The translations under genes and the position numbers were made by a program. This document shows, in pieces, positions 52,278 through 62,221 of a stretch of 64,000 nt of DNA (positions within the stretch are counted from its first letter, which is position 1; every line of letters begins with the position of its first letter). Under the pieces are notes generated by a model that saw only the letters and a program-made list of their open reading frames with translations, was not told the DNA's origin and ran no database searches. The stretch comes from Pseudo-nitzschia pungens (lineage: Eukaryota > Bacillariophyta > Bacillariophyceae > Bacillariales > Bacillariaceae): the NCBI GenBank assembly GCA_037355855.1, contig CM074765.1:1364001-1428000 (forward strand). Direction: 5' to 3'.

Positions 52278-52885
52278 ACCAGCAGTCAGCCCACCAGCAG
52301 TCAGCTCACCAGCAGTCAGCCCACCAGCAGTCAGCCCATCAGCAGTCAAGCTGTCACCAGTCAGCCCACCAGCAGTCAGCCGACCAGCAGTCAGCCCACC
52401 AGCAGTCAGCTCACCAGCAGTCAGCTCACCAGCAGTCAGGCCCACCAGCAGTCGGCCCACCAGCAGTCAGCCCACCAGCAGTCAGCCCATCAGCAGACAG
52501 GCCACCAGCAGTCAGCCCACCAGCAGTCAGCTCACCAGCAGTCAGCTCACCAGCAGTCAGGCCCACCAGCAGTCGGCCCACCAGCAGTCAGCCCACCAGC
52601 AGTCAGCCCATCAGCAGACAGGCCACCAGCAGTCAGCCCACCAGCAGTCAGCTCACCAGCAGTCAGCCCATCAGCAGACAGGCCACCAGCAGTCAGCCCA
52701 CCAGCAGTCAGCTCACCAGCAGTCAGCCCATCAGCAGACAGGCCACCAGCAGTCAGCCCACCAGCAGTCAGCTCACCAGCAGTCAGCCCATCAGCAGTCA
52801 AGCTGTCAACAGTCAGCCCATCAACAGTCAGCTCACCAGCAGTGAGCTCCCCAGCAGTCAGCCCACCAGCAGTCAGCTCACCAGC
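52278..52885 (+). repeat. LINE-2 5' tandem array (15-bp unit, about 40 copies)
   Basis: The unit CAGCAGTCAGCCCAC is repeated with C/T variants and forms higher-order blocks of about 60 and 120 bp (for example with CATCAGCAGACAGGCCAC at 52490, 52610, 52670 and 52730). It forms the 5' end of the LINE, where monomeric promoters are found in some LINEs. It contains no stop in two plus-strand frames. Confidence 0.9.
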
Positions 52886-53311
52886 AGTCAGAGTCTTTGT
52901 GCTCCAAGTGTGAGACAAATTTTGCTCGTTTTTTAGCAACAATTTCTGAGTTCCCCGGTGACTTTTGTGGGTGTGCTCCAGTATATTTTTTGGATCCCCA
53001 GGGACCTTTTCCTTGTCCAGACCAAGGTTCCCCTTGTTGTTGCTGCTGTACCCTGTTTTCCAGGATACCCCCATCTGTACATCTGCATAAAGGTTCCCAC
53101 TGACAACCTACTAGCGCCCGAGCCCCACCATGCCTCCCCCCCGCCAGCTTCCAGGCGAAAAAGGCCTCCCTTGGCTACCACTCCTTCAAACAAACGCGCC
53201 TTTACGGGGACTCCTTCCCGCCGACCACCTGCTGGTTCCGTTCTTCAGGCTACTCCCTCTCCCCCTCCCTCTCCCCGTACAGCTAGGGATTCACTCCCTT
53301 CTGATGATGAT

Positions 53312-56086
53312 ATGTCCTTCACTTCTGCTGTGTCTACTGGTGCACTAGATGATGTTGATATGAGCACTGAGCAGTCAGGCACTGGGCATTCAGACACAGG
53401 GCATTCAGGCAGTGGGCAGTCCGACAGTGGGACGTCTGACAGTGGGAAGTCCAACAGTGGGAAGTCCAACAGTGGACTTTCCAACAGTGGGACGTCCAAC
53501 AGTGGGGAGTCCACCAGTGGAAAGTCCAACAGTGAGACGTCTAGGGATGGCCAGCCAGGCTCTGAGCACTCAGACTCTAAGCACCCTCCTTCCAATGTCT
53601 CTCCTTCCAAGTCTAGTCTGAAACAAGCTACTCTTGCATTTCTTTCTGACACACCGTCTGCAGAGCGACATGCCCTGCGCCAGAAAGCCCTGGCTGCTGC
53701 CAACAAAGCTCACTCAGATTCCTTCCTCTGGTGTTTCTACGGTAAGGGGCCTTTTACTGGTCGTGCTTCCATTCCCACCCCTATCCAAACTCTTCGTAAA
53801 ACTCCAGCAGGATCCCGGCTATGGACTGGGTGTCCTAGTCCCACTCACTTCTTCAGCAAGAAAGATGGGAATGACAAGAAATCCATCCATGATGTCTGTC
53901 AGTCTGCCATCCCTCCAGCATATGCTCAAGCTTTTCCTGACAACTCTGATTGGAGAACTGCTTCTGTGGAGTCCCTGGTTTCCCTTGCTACTCTCTGCTT
54001 TCAAGCCTCAGCAGACTGGACCAAGCAACCTTCCGGCCATGCTCTGAGGAGATGTCTTATTGGTTTGGCCAAGATGTCACCTGAGTGTTTTGACACCATG
54101 TACTGTGAAGGGAACCTTTTGCCCAGCACTGAAGGAAAAGTTTGGTTGGCAGCTAACCAGGTGCTTGGCTCCCACTGGCATTTCAAGAAGAGACCTCCTA
54201 CACCTGCGCCAACTGCAGTTGATGATGCTTCCACTTCCAAATCAGTGTCCTTTCTTCCTGGTGGTGGTGATGCTACTGTCTTGTCCTCCTCTGCTGGGCA
54301 TTTCCTCCAACGCCGAGGGGTTTGCTCCAGTGATTCTAGAGCTCCAGTGGATGTCACTGCTGGCACCAAGTGTTCTCATAGTTCTTATGTCACTCTGTCC
54401 CTTCCAAGGTTGATGTCACAACGCCCTGGGGAACTGTATGATGAGCTGCTCAAGTCTCTCAAGGAAGCTTTGGATCTTCTATGGACTGTTGACAAGCGCC
54501 TGGTGTTGTATGTTTTTCCCTCAAGAGCCAGGCTCAACCCCAAGGCCAAGCCTGTTACCAAGTTTTGGGCGACACTTCCTGACAGGAAGACCTTGGAATT
54601 GTATGTTGCTCAGCTATGGCTTCGCAGTAGAACTGCTCCTCATCTACGTTTCTTTGTGGGACACAGTGTTTCCCTGGAGAAACTCTTTTCAGCACAATTG
54701 CTCCAGCGGCTCAGAGACCGTGATATGGACCTGAAATATGACCACATACAGGCCCCAGTTATTGTCACCTGTGGCTTTCTCCTTGGATCTTACATGCAGA
54801 GTTTTGATCTTGACCACTACAACGAATTACTTCAGACTCATCCCAGGTTTCAGGCATGTCCTATTGCTGTTATCAGGAAGAATATCAGCCTTGACAACTC
54901 CAGAACTCCTGATCCCAATCCGGTTCTGGCTGCTCATGTTTTATGTGATGCAACAAAGCGCGCCCAAACTGTTAAGCTCCTCAAAGCCCAGTTCAACCGT
55001 TGCAAACCTTCAGACATTGCCTCTTTACCTGATGGTAAATTCTACAAGTTTATTGAGACAGCTACCAATCCTTCTGACAGACCTCTTCCCCCCTCCAAGC
55101 TCAAGACTGTTCGCCAGGCTAAGCACCGCCAAGCCAAATTTATTGAGAGCCATGAAACTGCTCCTGTTCTGGGGGTAGTTGATCTTGATCTTCCAGTTGA
55201 CTTGGGCCAAGGGCTGGGTTTGAAGACACTGCGCAGTGTGCTTCTGGGCATCAGAACCCGTGACAATTGGTCATGGCCTCTTTTTCTTTCTGTTGATACC
55301 AGTTCATACCGAGGCGAGATCCTTGCTTTGTACAACATCACTACCAAGGCTGAAGCAATGGCCATGTTGTCTTTCCTGCCTATTTTTCTGGAAGCTCAGT
55401 ATGGTTCTTGTGTTAGACAATGGTTCTCTTCTGAGTGCTTGACTGAAATGGAAGCTTACCATTGGGATGCTGCTGTTAATTGTGTTGTGGAAACTGCACC
55501 TGCTGCAGATCCAATGCAGGATAACTCTCTTCCCTTTTTTGGTGATGGGGATGCACGAGACTGGGAACTTGTTGATGATGACTTGTCAGTTGACCTTGCT
55601 CCTGATCTCACTTTTGATCTGGATTTGCACTTTAACCTCCAAGCCCGTGCTGACAGTGGTGGTGGAGGCTTTGATGACTCTCAATCTATGGATACTTTAG
55701 CGACCGGCACTTCCAATCTCACTGATGTCCAGGCCTCACCGCCTGCAAGTGATGCTCCTCCTGGAGGTGATTCTCCCCCTGCTGCCAAGACTGATGCCTC
55801 CCCTGGTATCTCTCCTGATGTTCCCCCTGAAGTTCCTGACCCTCCCCATAATGCCATGGCTGGTGACCTCCCTGTGGCCTCTCCTGACGCCTCAACTGCA
55901 GTTCCTGCTGCCGGTGGTGAGGAAGACGCAGCCTCTGCATTGCGGCTTGGAGTTGCTGCAATTGCATTCACTTCCAGCCATGATGCTAGTGTCAGTGACT
56001 TGAGCCATGCCAATGTCTCCACCAAATCAGCTCCGGCAACTCTTCCTTCCGTGCGACAGACTCGGTTTCCTTCTGATCATGGTTAG
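53312..56086 (+). CDS. LINE-2 ORF1 protein, unknown family
   Basis: The frame is open from 52958 (non-ATG), and the first in-frame ATG is at 53312, giving 924 residues; true initiation may lie further upstream because the Pro/Ser/Arg-rich stretch from about 53110 is in the same frame. After the start, a Ser/Gly/Asn-rich pentapeptide array (SDSGK/SNSGK type, 53370-53550) is encoded by a 15-bp minisatellite. The central region (about 53700-55450) looks globular. The C-terminal 200 residues are Asp, Pro and Ala-rich. I see no CCHC knuckle or RRM I can name. By position it should be the RNA-binding ORF1p. Its 3' end overlaps ORF2 by 80 bp. Confidence 0.75.
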   Translation: MSFTSAVSTGALDDVDMSTEQSGTGHSDTGHSGSGQSDSGTSDSGKSNSGKSNSGLSNSGTSNSGESTSGKSNSETSRDGQPGSEHSDSKHPPSNVSPSKSSLKQATLAFLSDTPSAERHALRQKALAAANKAHSDSFLWCFYGKGPFTGRASIPTPIQTLRKTPAGSRLWTGCPSPTHFFSKKDGNDKKSIHDVCQSAIPPAYAQAFPDNSDWRTASVESLVSLATLCFQASADWTKQPSGHALRRCLIGLAKMSPECFDTMYCEGNLLPSTEGKVWLAANQVLGSHWHFKKRPPTPAPTAVDDASTSKSVSFLPGGGDATVLSSSAGHFLQRRGVCSSDSRAPVDVTAGTKCSHSSYVTLSLPRLMSQRPGELYDELLKSLKEALDLLWTVDKRLVLYVFPSRARLNPKAKPVTKFWATLPDRKTLELYVAQLWLRSRTAPHLRFFVGHSVSLEKLFSAQLLQRLRDRDMDLKYDHIQAPVIVTCGFLLGSYMQSFDLDHYNELLQTHPRFQACPIAVIRKNISLDNSRTPDPNPVLAAHVLCDATKRAQTVKLLKAQFNRCKPSDIASLPDGKFYKFIETATNPSDRPLPPSKLKTVRQAKHRQAKFIESHETAPVLGVVDLDLPVDLGQGLGLKTLRSVLLGIRTRDNWSWPLFLSVDTSSYRGEILALYNITTKAEAMAMLSFLPIFLEAQYGSCVRQWFSSECLTEMEAYHWDAAVNCVVETAPAADPMQDNSLPFFGDGDARDWELVDDDLSVDLAPDLTFDLDLHFNLQARADSGGGGFDDSQSMDTLATGTSNLTDVQASPPASDAPPGGDSPPAAKTDASPGISPDVPPEVPDPPHNAMAGDLPVASPDASTAVPAAGGEEDAASALRLGVAAIAFTSSHDASVSDLSHANVSTKSAPATLPSVRQTRFPSDHG

Positions 56087-59000
56087 CTATTCTGGTATGA
56101 GGTGTGATGGGATGCCTTCCAATCCAAATCCCATCAATGCTTCTCCTGTTTCTCCCTTTTCCCCCTCCGCCTCTTCCCCTGTCTCTCATTTTGTCCAATT
56201 AACTCTTCATGGAGACTCTCTTGCTGCTAAGGATTCTGACAGTTTTGGTCATTCCTTTCCTCAAGCTCCATCCTCTAATTCCACCATCATCACCTTCCAA
56301 AACATTGGACCCCAGCGTAGAGCTGCCTTTATGTCCAGGTCCAAGCACAACGCCCGTCAATTTGTCAAGAGTAACGCCAGTGTGGCGCTTTTTGCTGAAC
56401 ATTGTTTGAATGAATCCAAACTCCTGCCCTGTGATCTTTTCAATCGGCGCATGAAGAATGTCAGTCCCTCAAGTTTTTCCTATCTTGCTAACAACAAGCA
56501 TGAAGCTTCTGCCTGCTCTTGGCTTCAGCCTGGCGGCACAGGTTTTTCCATTGACCAGCTGTTCAGCTCACACAAGGTTGCACATGGCGCTGATCCATCT
56601 GGTCTTGGCAGATGGTCCTTTGTCAAGTTTCAGGGCAGGGATGGCTACAATGTCACCATGTTTTCTGCCTACTGCCCGGTTGAAAATGATAGGGATCTTG
56701 GCTCAGTCTGGAATCAACAGTACCGATACTTTCAAGCCGCTGAAAATCTTTTCAGTCCCAATCCATGCATTCTCTTTCACAGGGATTTAACTGCTGCCCT
56801 TCAAGTCTGTCTGGGTGCAGGTGATCAAGTCATTGTTGGGATTGACCAGAATGCTGATGTCAGGACTGATGGCTTGTCTTTTGAGCTCAAGGCTCTTGGT
56901 TTCAGAGATGCCATTCTTACACTTCATAGTACGTCTTCGCCTCCTGCCACTCACAACCGCAACACTACCAGAACACCAATTGATGCCATTTGGGTCTCTG
57001 AGAATGTTGATGTTCTCAGGGCTGGGTATTGTCCCTTTGGAGGTGCCCATGGTATGGAATCTGACCATAGAATGCTTTGGATTGAGGTTTGTAATTGCAG
57101 CCTCATGGGCAAACATATTCCACCTCCTGTGAGATTCTCTCATTCCAAACTCCAGTCCTCCCACCCTCATCTGCGCCAACGGTATTTCAAGCGAGTGAGG
57201 CACAGCTTTCTCAAGGCTGGAGTGTTTTCTCTCCAAGCTAAGCTGGAGCACCTACTGGCTCAGTTTCAGTCTGGGGATATTTCTGTGCGCACTGATCTCA
57301 TCACCACATATGAAGTACTCCATGAAACCTCTACCTCTCTCAGGCTCTCTGTTGAACAAAACCTCTGCCACACTAGAGCTGGTTTGGTTCCATGGTCACC
57401 ACAGCTGCAAGTCTATCGTGATACCATTGACTTTTGGCGGCGTGTTGTTAAGTTGAGACAAGGTGTGTCCACCAGTCATACTGTTTTGAAAAGGTTGGCC
57501 TGCAAGCTTTCTCTCTACAAAGGAGAACACAGTGACCTTTCCAGTGCTCTCCTCCATCTGAAACAAGCTTACAAGCAATACCGGGCAGTGAAGAAATTGG
57601 CCCCCTCATGGAGAGACTCCTTCAATCAAGGCCTGGTGGATGCACTTCTTGCTGAAGGCAAGCCTCACAACCAGCATGCTTCCCAGATTCGTGCCAGGAT
57701 GCGCAGGGAACGTCTTCAAAGAGAGCTTGGTCTCGCTGCTCGGTCTATTCGGGGACGTGTCAACAAGTCAGCAGTCTTGCGAGCTATTGCAGTTGGCCAT
57801 GATGGTGTTGAACAGGTCTTGGAATCTCAGTCTACTATGGTTCCAGCTATGGCTGAATCCAATGTCCGGCGTCAACAGCAGTGTATTGGCACTCCTTCCA
57901 TGACTCCCTCCTTCATTGAGGATTTTGGCTACCTAGGCACTGCCCATGCTGCTCCCCAAGTCCTTGATGGCACATACATTCCTCCTCCTGCCACTGACAA
58001 ATACCTTTCTGAATTTCTTTCCTGTCTCAAAGTCCCTGACTCTATTCTGAGTTTGCCCCCCTTTGACTATTCAGTGTGTCCAGCTGACAATGCTGCTGCC
58101 TGGAAACGCCAGAGGGAACGCACAGCAAGTGAACCTTCTTGTTTGAGTTTTGCCCACCACAAGGCCTTTGCCCTGGATCCCCAGCTGAACAAGTTTGACA
58201 CTCTCCTGAGATCCGTCCCATTGATTGTTGGCTTCTCTCCTTCTGCTTGGCAGGTCATCACTGATGTTGAGATCTTCAAGAAACCTGGTGAATATAGAGT
58301 GGATAAGATGAGACTCATCCAGTTGATGTCTCCTGAGTTCCAAATCAACAACAAGATGATTGGCAGACGAATTCTTGCCCATGCTGAACGTGCCAATGCC
58401 GTGGCTGCTGATCAACATGGAAGCAGGAAACACCACAAGGCAATCAACACCTGCCTGAACAAGAAGCTCATATGTGATGTGTTGCGGCAGAAGCGCAGAT
58501 CCGGTGCTGTTGCTATGAATGATGCCAAGGGCTGCTACGATAGGATCTCTCATCCCATTGCAGGTCTCACTCTCCAGAGCTTTGGGGTTCCTGCACATGT
58601 GTGTGAGGTTCTTTTGTCTACTTTGCAACTTGCCAAGCACCACATCAAAACTGGTTTTGGTCGGTCAGGTCCTGTGTATGGTGATGAACCTGTTCCTCTC
58701 AGTGGTTGTGGCCAAGGCAATGGTATTGGTCCAACTCTTTGGGCTTTGGTGTCAACAATTGTCTTCCGAATGATGCAACAGGCTGGGCATGGTGTCCATC
58801 TTATCACTTCTTTGTCACTGCAACTGGTTTCTCTTGTGGGTTTTGCCTTTGTGGATGACACAGATTTGTTTTGTGCTGGCTCTGATTCCTCCACATCTGG
58901 TGAGGAATTAGCTGTTGACTTTCAGGAAGCTCTTGACCGGTGGGCTGGTGGGATTATTGCCACTGGTGGTGCTATTGAACCTGCCAAATCCTTCTGTTAT

Positions 59001-61919
59001 TTGATTGATTTCAAATGGAATGGATCCGGTTGGGATTATCGCTCCATTGCTGACATGCCTGGTGACTTCTCAGTTGCTGACAAGAATGGCAATCGAGCTA
59101 CCCTGGATCGCTTTGAAGTTGACCATGCTGACAAGACTCTTGGGGTTTTTATCTCCATGGATGGCAATGAGGAAGCACAGATTGCTCACATGAAGTCACA
59201 GTCTAAGTCTTTTGGCTCTCAGCTCAAGGCTTCCAAGTGTGAGAAGCGCGCATCCCTCTACACCTTCAAGTATTCTTTCATGAAGTCTGTTGAATACCCC
59301 ATGCCTGTCACGCAACTTGATGAGGCCACTTGGACTAAGATAATTCACCCAGCTCTTGTTCCTGTGCTGAATAAAGCAGGGATGTCACGGACATTTCCCA
59401 GACATGTGTTCTATGGTCCTTCCCTCTATCAAGGCTTTGGTTTCATCCATCCATACCTCCTCCAAGAGTTCAGTCATATTGCCACCCTCTTTCAGGAATC
59501 TGTCAGGTCCTCACAAACTGGTAGGATTCTCAGGCTAACTGCTGAGTCTCTACGGCTTGAACTTGGCATTCCTCTCCATCTTGGTGTCACACCATATCAT
59601 CCCTTTGCTTCCTACGTCACTCCCTGCTGGTACAAACATGTGTGGAAGTTTTTCTCTGTTCACCCTGTGAGCTTGTTTGAAGACTTCCCAGATCTTCCCC
59701 TGCTCCGTTCCAATGACTGCTATCTCATGCAAGCCTTTGTCAACGCTGGCTTCAGAGGTGCTGACTTGTCCCTCTTGAATCACATGCGCATGTCACTCAA
59801 GGCTATCTCCCTTGCTGACATTTGTACTCCAGATGGGAAAAGACTCTCTCCCATGGCTTTCCAGCTGACCTCCTCCAATCACTTGAGGGATCATCTTGAC
59901 TGGCCGAGATGTCCTCCATCTTGGCCTCCAGCAGCAAAGCGCTTATGGACTAAGGCACTTCAGACCTGTTTTCTTCCCCCCTGCCCACCCCCTGCAGCCA
60001 GGGCACTGGCTCCTTCTTTTAATCTTGGGCATTGGCTATTTCCCCAGACAGCTTCTCTTTGGCCTTGGTTTTTGTCTCCATCCACCAACAGAATATTCTT
60101 CAAAACTTCTACTGGCTGGATTGTGAGCACCTCCCAGGGCAGGGGCAGATACAGGATCACTTCTGAACTCATTCCTGACAAACCAGCCTGTGCTGATGTA
60201 CTTGTCTGCCCTGTTATTTGTGGACAGGTTGTACGCGTTGTTGGGTCCTCAACCTTTGTTTCCGACCCTCCTGACCTGGATCCTCTGGAGTACAATCCAT
60301 TTGATTCTCTTCCAGACTCCCCAGTAGATGCCTTTGATGCACTCTGTGCGTCTCCAAGAGTACTTCTCCACAAATATTCCCTACCACAGGCTGGCTGTCA
60401 GCACCTTGTTGATGCTATTGAGAGTGGTACTGCCAGTGCTGTATGTGATGGTTCATTTGATCCGGACCTTCTCAGAGGAACTTCTGCTTTCATTTTGTCA
60501 CCCAATACCTCCACCAAGACTGCTTCATTGTTCCTCACTGGCTGTAATTTTGTCAGTGGATCCCCTGAGGATCAGTCATCCTACAGGAGTGAACTGGCAG
60601 GTATCATTGGGGTTCTCACCTGTTGCACTGCTCTGGTGAGTATCTTTGATATTGCTTCTGGCTCTATCACCATTGCCCTTGATGGTGACACAGCTCTCAA
60701 ACAGGCTGAGGGATCATGGCCATTGGTTATTTCCCAGAAGTCTTTTGATTATGTTTATGTCATCAGAAACATGATTTCTGCCCTGCCAATCTCTGTGCAC
60801 TTTCAGTGGGTTCAGGGCCATCAAGCTGGAATCTTTCTTGATTGGTGGGCCCTTCGCAATCATCAGGTAGACAGCATGGCAAAGGCATTTCTCTCTGTCC
60901 ATAGAGCCTCTGCCCATCACTATCCCAGACTTGTGTTTGAGCCCTGGGCTTTTTCTCTCAATGGAAGCAAGTGCTCAAGGTTTGATCAAAATGCTTTGCA
61001 TGTTGCCATTTCTGGTCCTCCTCTTCTTAAATATTGGCAGACCCACCATGACATCCCCATTCCACAACCTGTTTTGAGTTCCATCCATTGGTGTGCCCAT
61101 CTGAATGCCTTCAAGTGTTTACCTCATGGCATGCAAAGGTGGTTTGTCAAGTTTGCTTCTGGCAGTATTGGTGTTGGCAACCAACTACTTCACTACCAGT
61201 ATCAGGATCACTCCAGGTGCCCATTGTGTGATGCAGACAACGAGAAGGTTTCTCATGTGCTCTCCTGCAAGGACACTGGGGCTGTCAGGCACAGTGTGTC
61301 AGCTTTCAAGGGACCACTGCAGAAGAGGCTTGAAGTTGAACAAACTGATCCATCATTGGTGGCTGCCATTGTGGATCTCCTCACCAGAGTTCGGAAGGGC
61401 CAGCACATTTATCCATCATCCTACTCACTTGCAATAGCTTCTGCTGTCAGGGCACAGAGAACAATTGGTTGGCACAACTGGCTTCTTGGTAGGTGGTCTC
61501 CTCTCTGGTATCACATCCAAGCCAAGTACTACTCCCAAATTGGAAGCAAGCGCTCTCCCAAACGTTGGGCTACAGCTATCATCCATCAGTTCTTTCTTAC
61601 CTCCTGGGATCTTTGGACTTATAGGAATGAACGACTCCATGGTCCTGGGGGTACCCTTGATGCTGAACAACACCAATCTCTTGATGCTTCCATCTCCTCT
61701 GAATTGGCCATTGGCGCAGCTGGTGCACTTCCCCAGTCACACTCCCTGTTACAAACCCCTTTCCACGTCCTACAAGGTTACACCCTGACTGCCAAGAGGC
61801 AGTGGCTTGCAACCATTCACCTTGCAAGGAAGCAGTATGCACTGCCTGTCCCACCAGTGCAGCCATACCAACAAGAGGCTGCTCTTCTCAGAGCCTGGCT
61901 TACTGGACCTCAGGGTTGA
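56007..61919 (+). CDS. LINE-2 ORF2 polyprotein (endonuclease, RT, RNase H, zinc finger)
   Basis: 1970 residues from an ATG at 56007, in the +1 frame relative to ORF1, overlapping it by 80 bp; an alternative ATG is at 56078. The N-terminal endonuclease/exonuclease/phosphatase domain runs from ITFQNIG to SDHRMLW (D353, H354), including VGIDQNADV. The reverse transcriptase shows motif A (MNDAKGCYDRI, D839), motif B (GCGQGNGIGPTLWAL) and motif C (AFVDDTDLF, D950-D951). RNase H has D1481 (CDGSFD), E1529 (YRSELAG), D1559 (ALDGD) and D1622 (VDSMAK). A CPLC...H..SC zinc motif starts at C1738. This would nick target DNA and copy the LINE RNA. No damage is visible. Confidence 0.94.
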   Translation: MPMSPPNQLRQLFLPCDRLGFLLIMVSYSGMRCDGMPSNPNPINASPVSPFSPSASSPVSHFVQLTLHGDSLAAKDSDSFGHSFPQAPSSNSTIITFQNIGPQRRAAFMSRSKHNARQFVKSNASVALFAEHCLNESKLLPCDLFNRRMKNVSPSSFSYLANNKHEASACSWLQPGGTGFSIDQLFSSHKVAHGADPSGLGRWSFVKFQGRDGYNVTMFSAYCPVENDRDLGSVWNQQYRYFQAAENLFSPNPCILFHRDLTAALQVCLGAGDQVIVGIDQNADVRTDGLSFELKALGFRDAILTLHSTSSPPATHNRNTTRTPIDAIWVSENVDVLRAGYCPFGGAHGMESDHRMLWIEVCNCSLMGKHIPPPVRFSHSKLQSSHPHLRQRYFKRVRHSFLKAGVFSLQAKLEHLLAQFQSGDISVRTDLITTYEVLHETSTSLRLSVEQNLCHTRAGLVPWSPQLQVYRDTIDFWRRVVKLRQGVSTSHTVLKRLACKLSLYKGEHSDLSSALLHLKQAYKQYRAVKKLAPSWRDSFNQGLVDALLAEGKPHNQHASQIRARMRRERLQRELGLAARSIRGRVNKSAVLRAIAVGHDGVEQVLESQSTMVPAMAESNVRRQQQCIGTPSMTPSFIEDFGYLGTAHAAPQVLDGTYIPPPATDKYLSEFLSCLKVPDSILSLPPFDYSVCPADNAAAWKRQRERTASEPSCLSFAHHKAFALDPQLNKFDTLLRSVPLIVGFSPSAWQVITDVEIFKKPGEYRVDKMRLIQLMSPEFQINNKMIGRRILAHAERANAVAADQHGSRKHHKAINTCLNKKLICDVLRQKRRSGAVAMNDAKGCYDRISHPIAGLTLQSFGVPAHVCEVLLSTLQLAKHHIKTGFGRSGPVYGDEPVPLSGCGQGNGIGPTLWALVSTIVFRMMQQAGHGVHLITSLSLQLVSLVGFAFVDDTDLFCAGSDSSTSGEELAVDFQEALDRWAGGIIATGGAIEPAKSFCYLIDFKWNGSGWDYRSIADMPGDFSVADKNGNRATLDRFEVDHADKTLGVFISMDGNEEAQIAHMKSQSKSFGSQLKASKCEKRASLYTFKYSFMKSVEYPMPVTQLDEATWTKIIHPALVPVLNKAGMSRTFPRHVFYGPSLYQGFGFIHPYLLQEFSHIATLFQESVRSSQTGRILRLTAESLRLELGIPLHLGVTPYHPFASYVTPCWYKHVWKFFSVHPVSLFEDFPDLPLLRSNDCYLMQAFVNAGFRGADLSLLNHMRMSLKAISLADICTPDGKRLSPMAFQLTSSNHLRDHLDWPRCPPSWPPAAKRLWTKALQTCFLPPCPPPAARALAPSFNLGHWLFPQTASLWPWFLSPSTNRIFFKTSTGWIVSTSQGRGRYRITSELIPDKPACADVLVCPVICGQVVRVVGSSTFVSDPPDLDPLEYNPFDSLPDSPVDAFDALCASPRVLLHKYSLPQAGCQHLVDAIESGTASAVCDGSFDPDLLRGTSAFILSPNTSTKTASLFLTGCNFVSGSPEDQSSYRSELAGIIGVLTCCTALVSIFDIASGSITIALDGDTALKQAEGSWPLVISQKSFDYVYVIRNMISALPISVHFQWVQGHQAGIFLDWWALRNHQVDSMAKAFLSVHRASAHHYPRLVFEPWAFSLNGSKCSRFDQNALHVAISGPPLLKYWQTHHDIPIPQPVLSSIHWCAHLNAFKCLPHGMQRWFVKFASGSIGVGNQLLHYQYQDHSRCPLCDADNEKVSHVLSCKDTGAVRHSVSAFKGPLQKRLEVEQTDPSLVAAIVDLLTRVRKGQHIYPSSYSLAIASAVRAQRTIGWHNWLLGRWSPLWYHIQAKYYSQIGSKRSPKRWATAIIHQFFLTSWDLWTYRNERLHGPGGTLDAEQHQSLDASISSELAIGAAGALPQSHSLLQTPFHVLQGYTLTAKRQWLATIHLARKQYALPVPPVQPYQQEAALLRAWLTGPQG

Positions 61920-62221
61920 TTACACTTTGTACCTTGGTTTTGTCTTCTGTTCCTGCTTCTCATCCTGTCCCATCCCCTTTGATACTGGCTCTTATCCCAA
62001 TATCCACATTCCCGTCTCACTTTCTCTCAAGTCCCTAGTTTGTGGGACTTGTTTGTCTTTTTCCCTGCTTGATGTTCAAGGTTTGTTTGAAAATTTGTCG
62101 TTCTGCCACTTGGGGTCCTGACTCTATGATGGAGGCGACGTTAAAGTCTGGTTACAGACTGAGTAATTTAGTTTCACCTTTGGTGATTAAAGTTATTTAA
62201 ATACGTATATTATTATTATTA
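61920..62221 (+). other. LINE-2 3' UTR with two hairpins and ATT tail
   Basis: A hairpin AGTCTG-GTTA-CAGACT (62145-62160) is followed 14 nt later by TCACC-TTT-GGTGA (62174-62186), then an AT-rich stretch and (ATT)n at about 62207-62221. The same arrangement ends LINE-1 in reverse (44738-44840). It is probably the recognition site for the reverse transcriptase. Confidence 0.75.

Larger units (their letters stand above)
52278..62221 (+). mobile_element. LINE-2: full-length non-LTR retrotransposon
   Basis: 9944 bp with a tandem-repeat 5' region, two long overlapping ORFs, a 300-bp 3' UTR and an (ATT)n tail. A 17-bp target duplication flanks it (52261-52277 and 62222-62238). ORF2 has apurinic-type endonuclease, reverse transcriptase, RNase H and a C-terminal zinc finger, as in RNase H-bearing LINE clades (I/Tad-like or a stramenopile relative). 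Both ORFs are uninterrupted, so the copy may be active. Confidence 0.95.

Noticed and set aside
52278..52885. CRISPR-like array
   Set aside because: The short units are contiguous without unique spacers, in a eukaryotic retrotransposon.
52191..53074. Repetitive frames across the LINE 5' array (for example SAHQQ or TAGGL repeats)
   Set aside because: The 15-bp unit keeps several frames open on both strands; no independent coding evidence.
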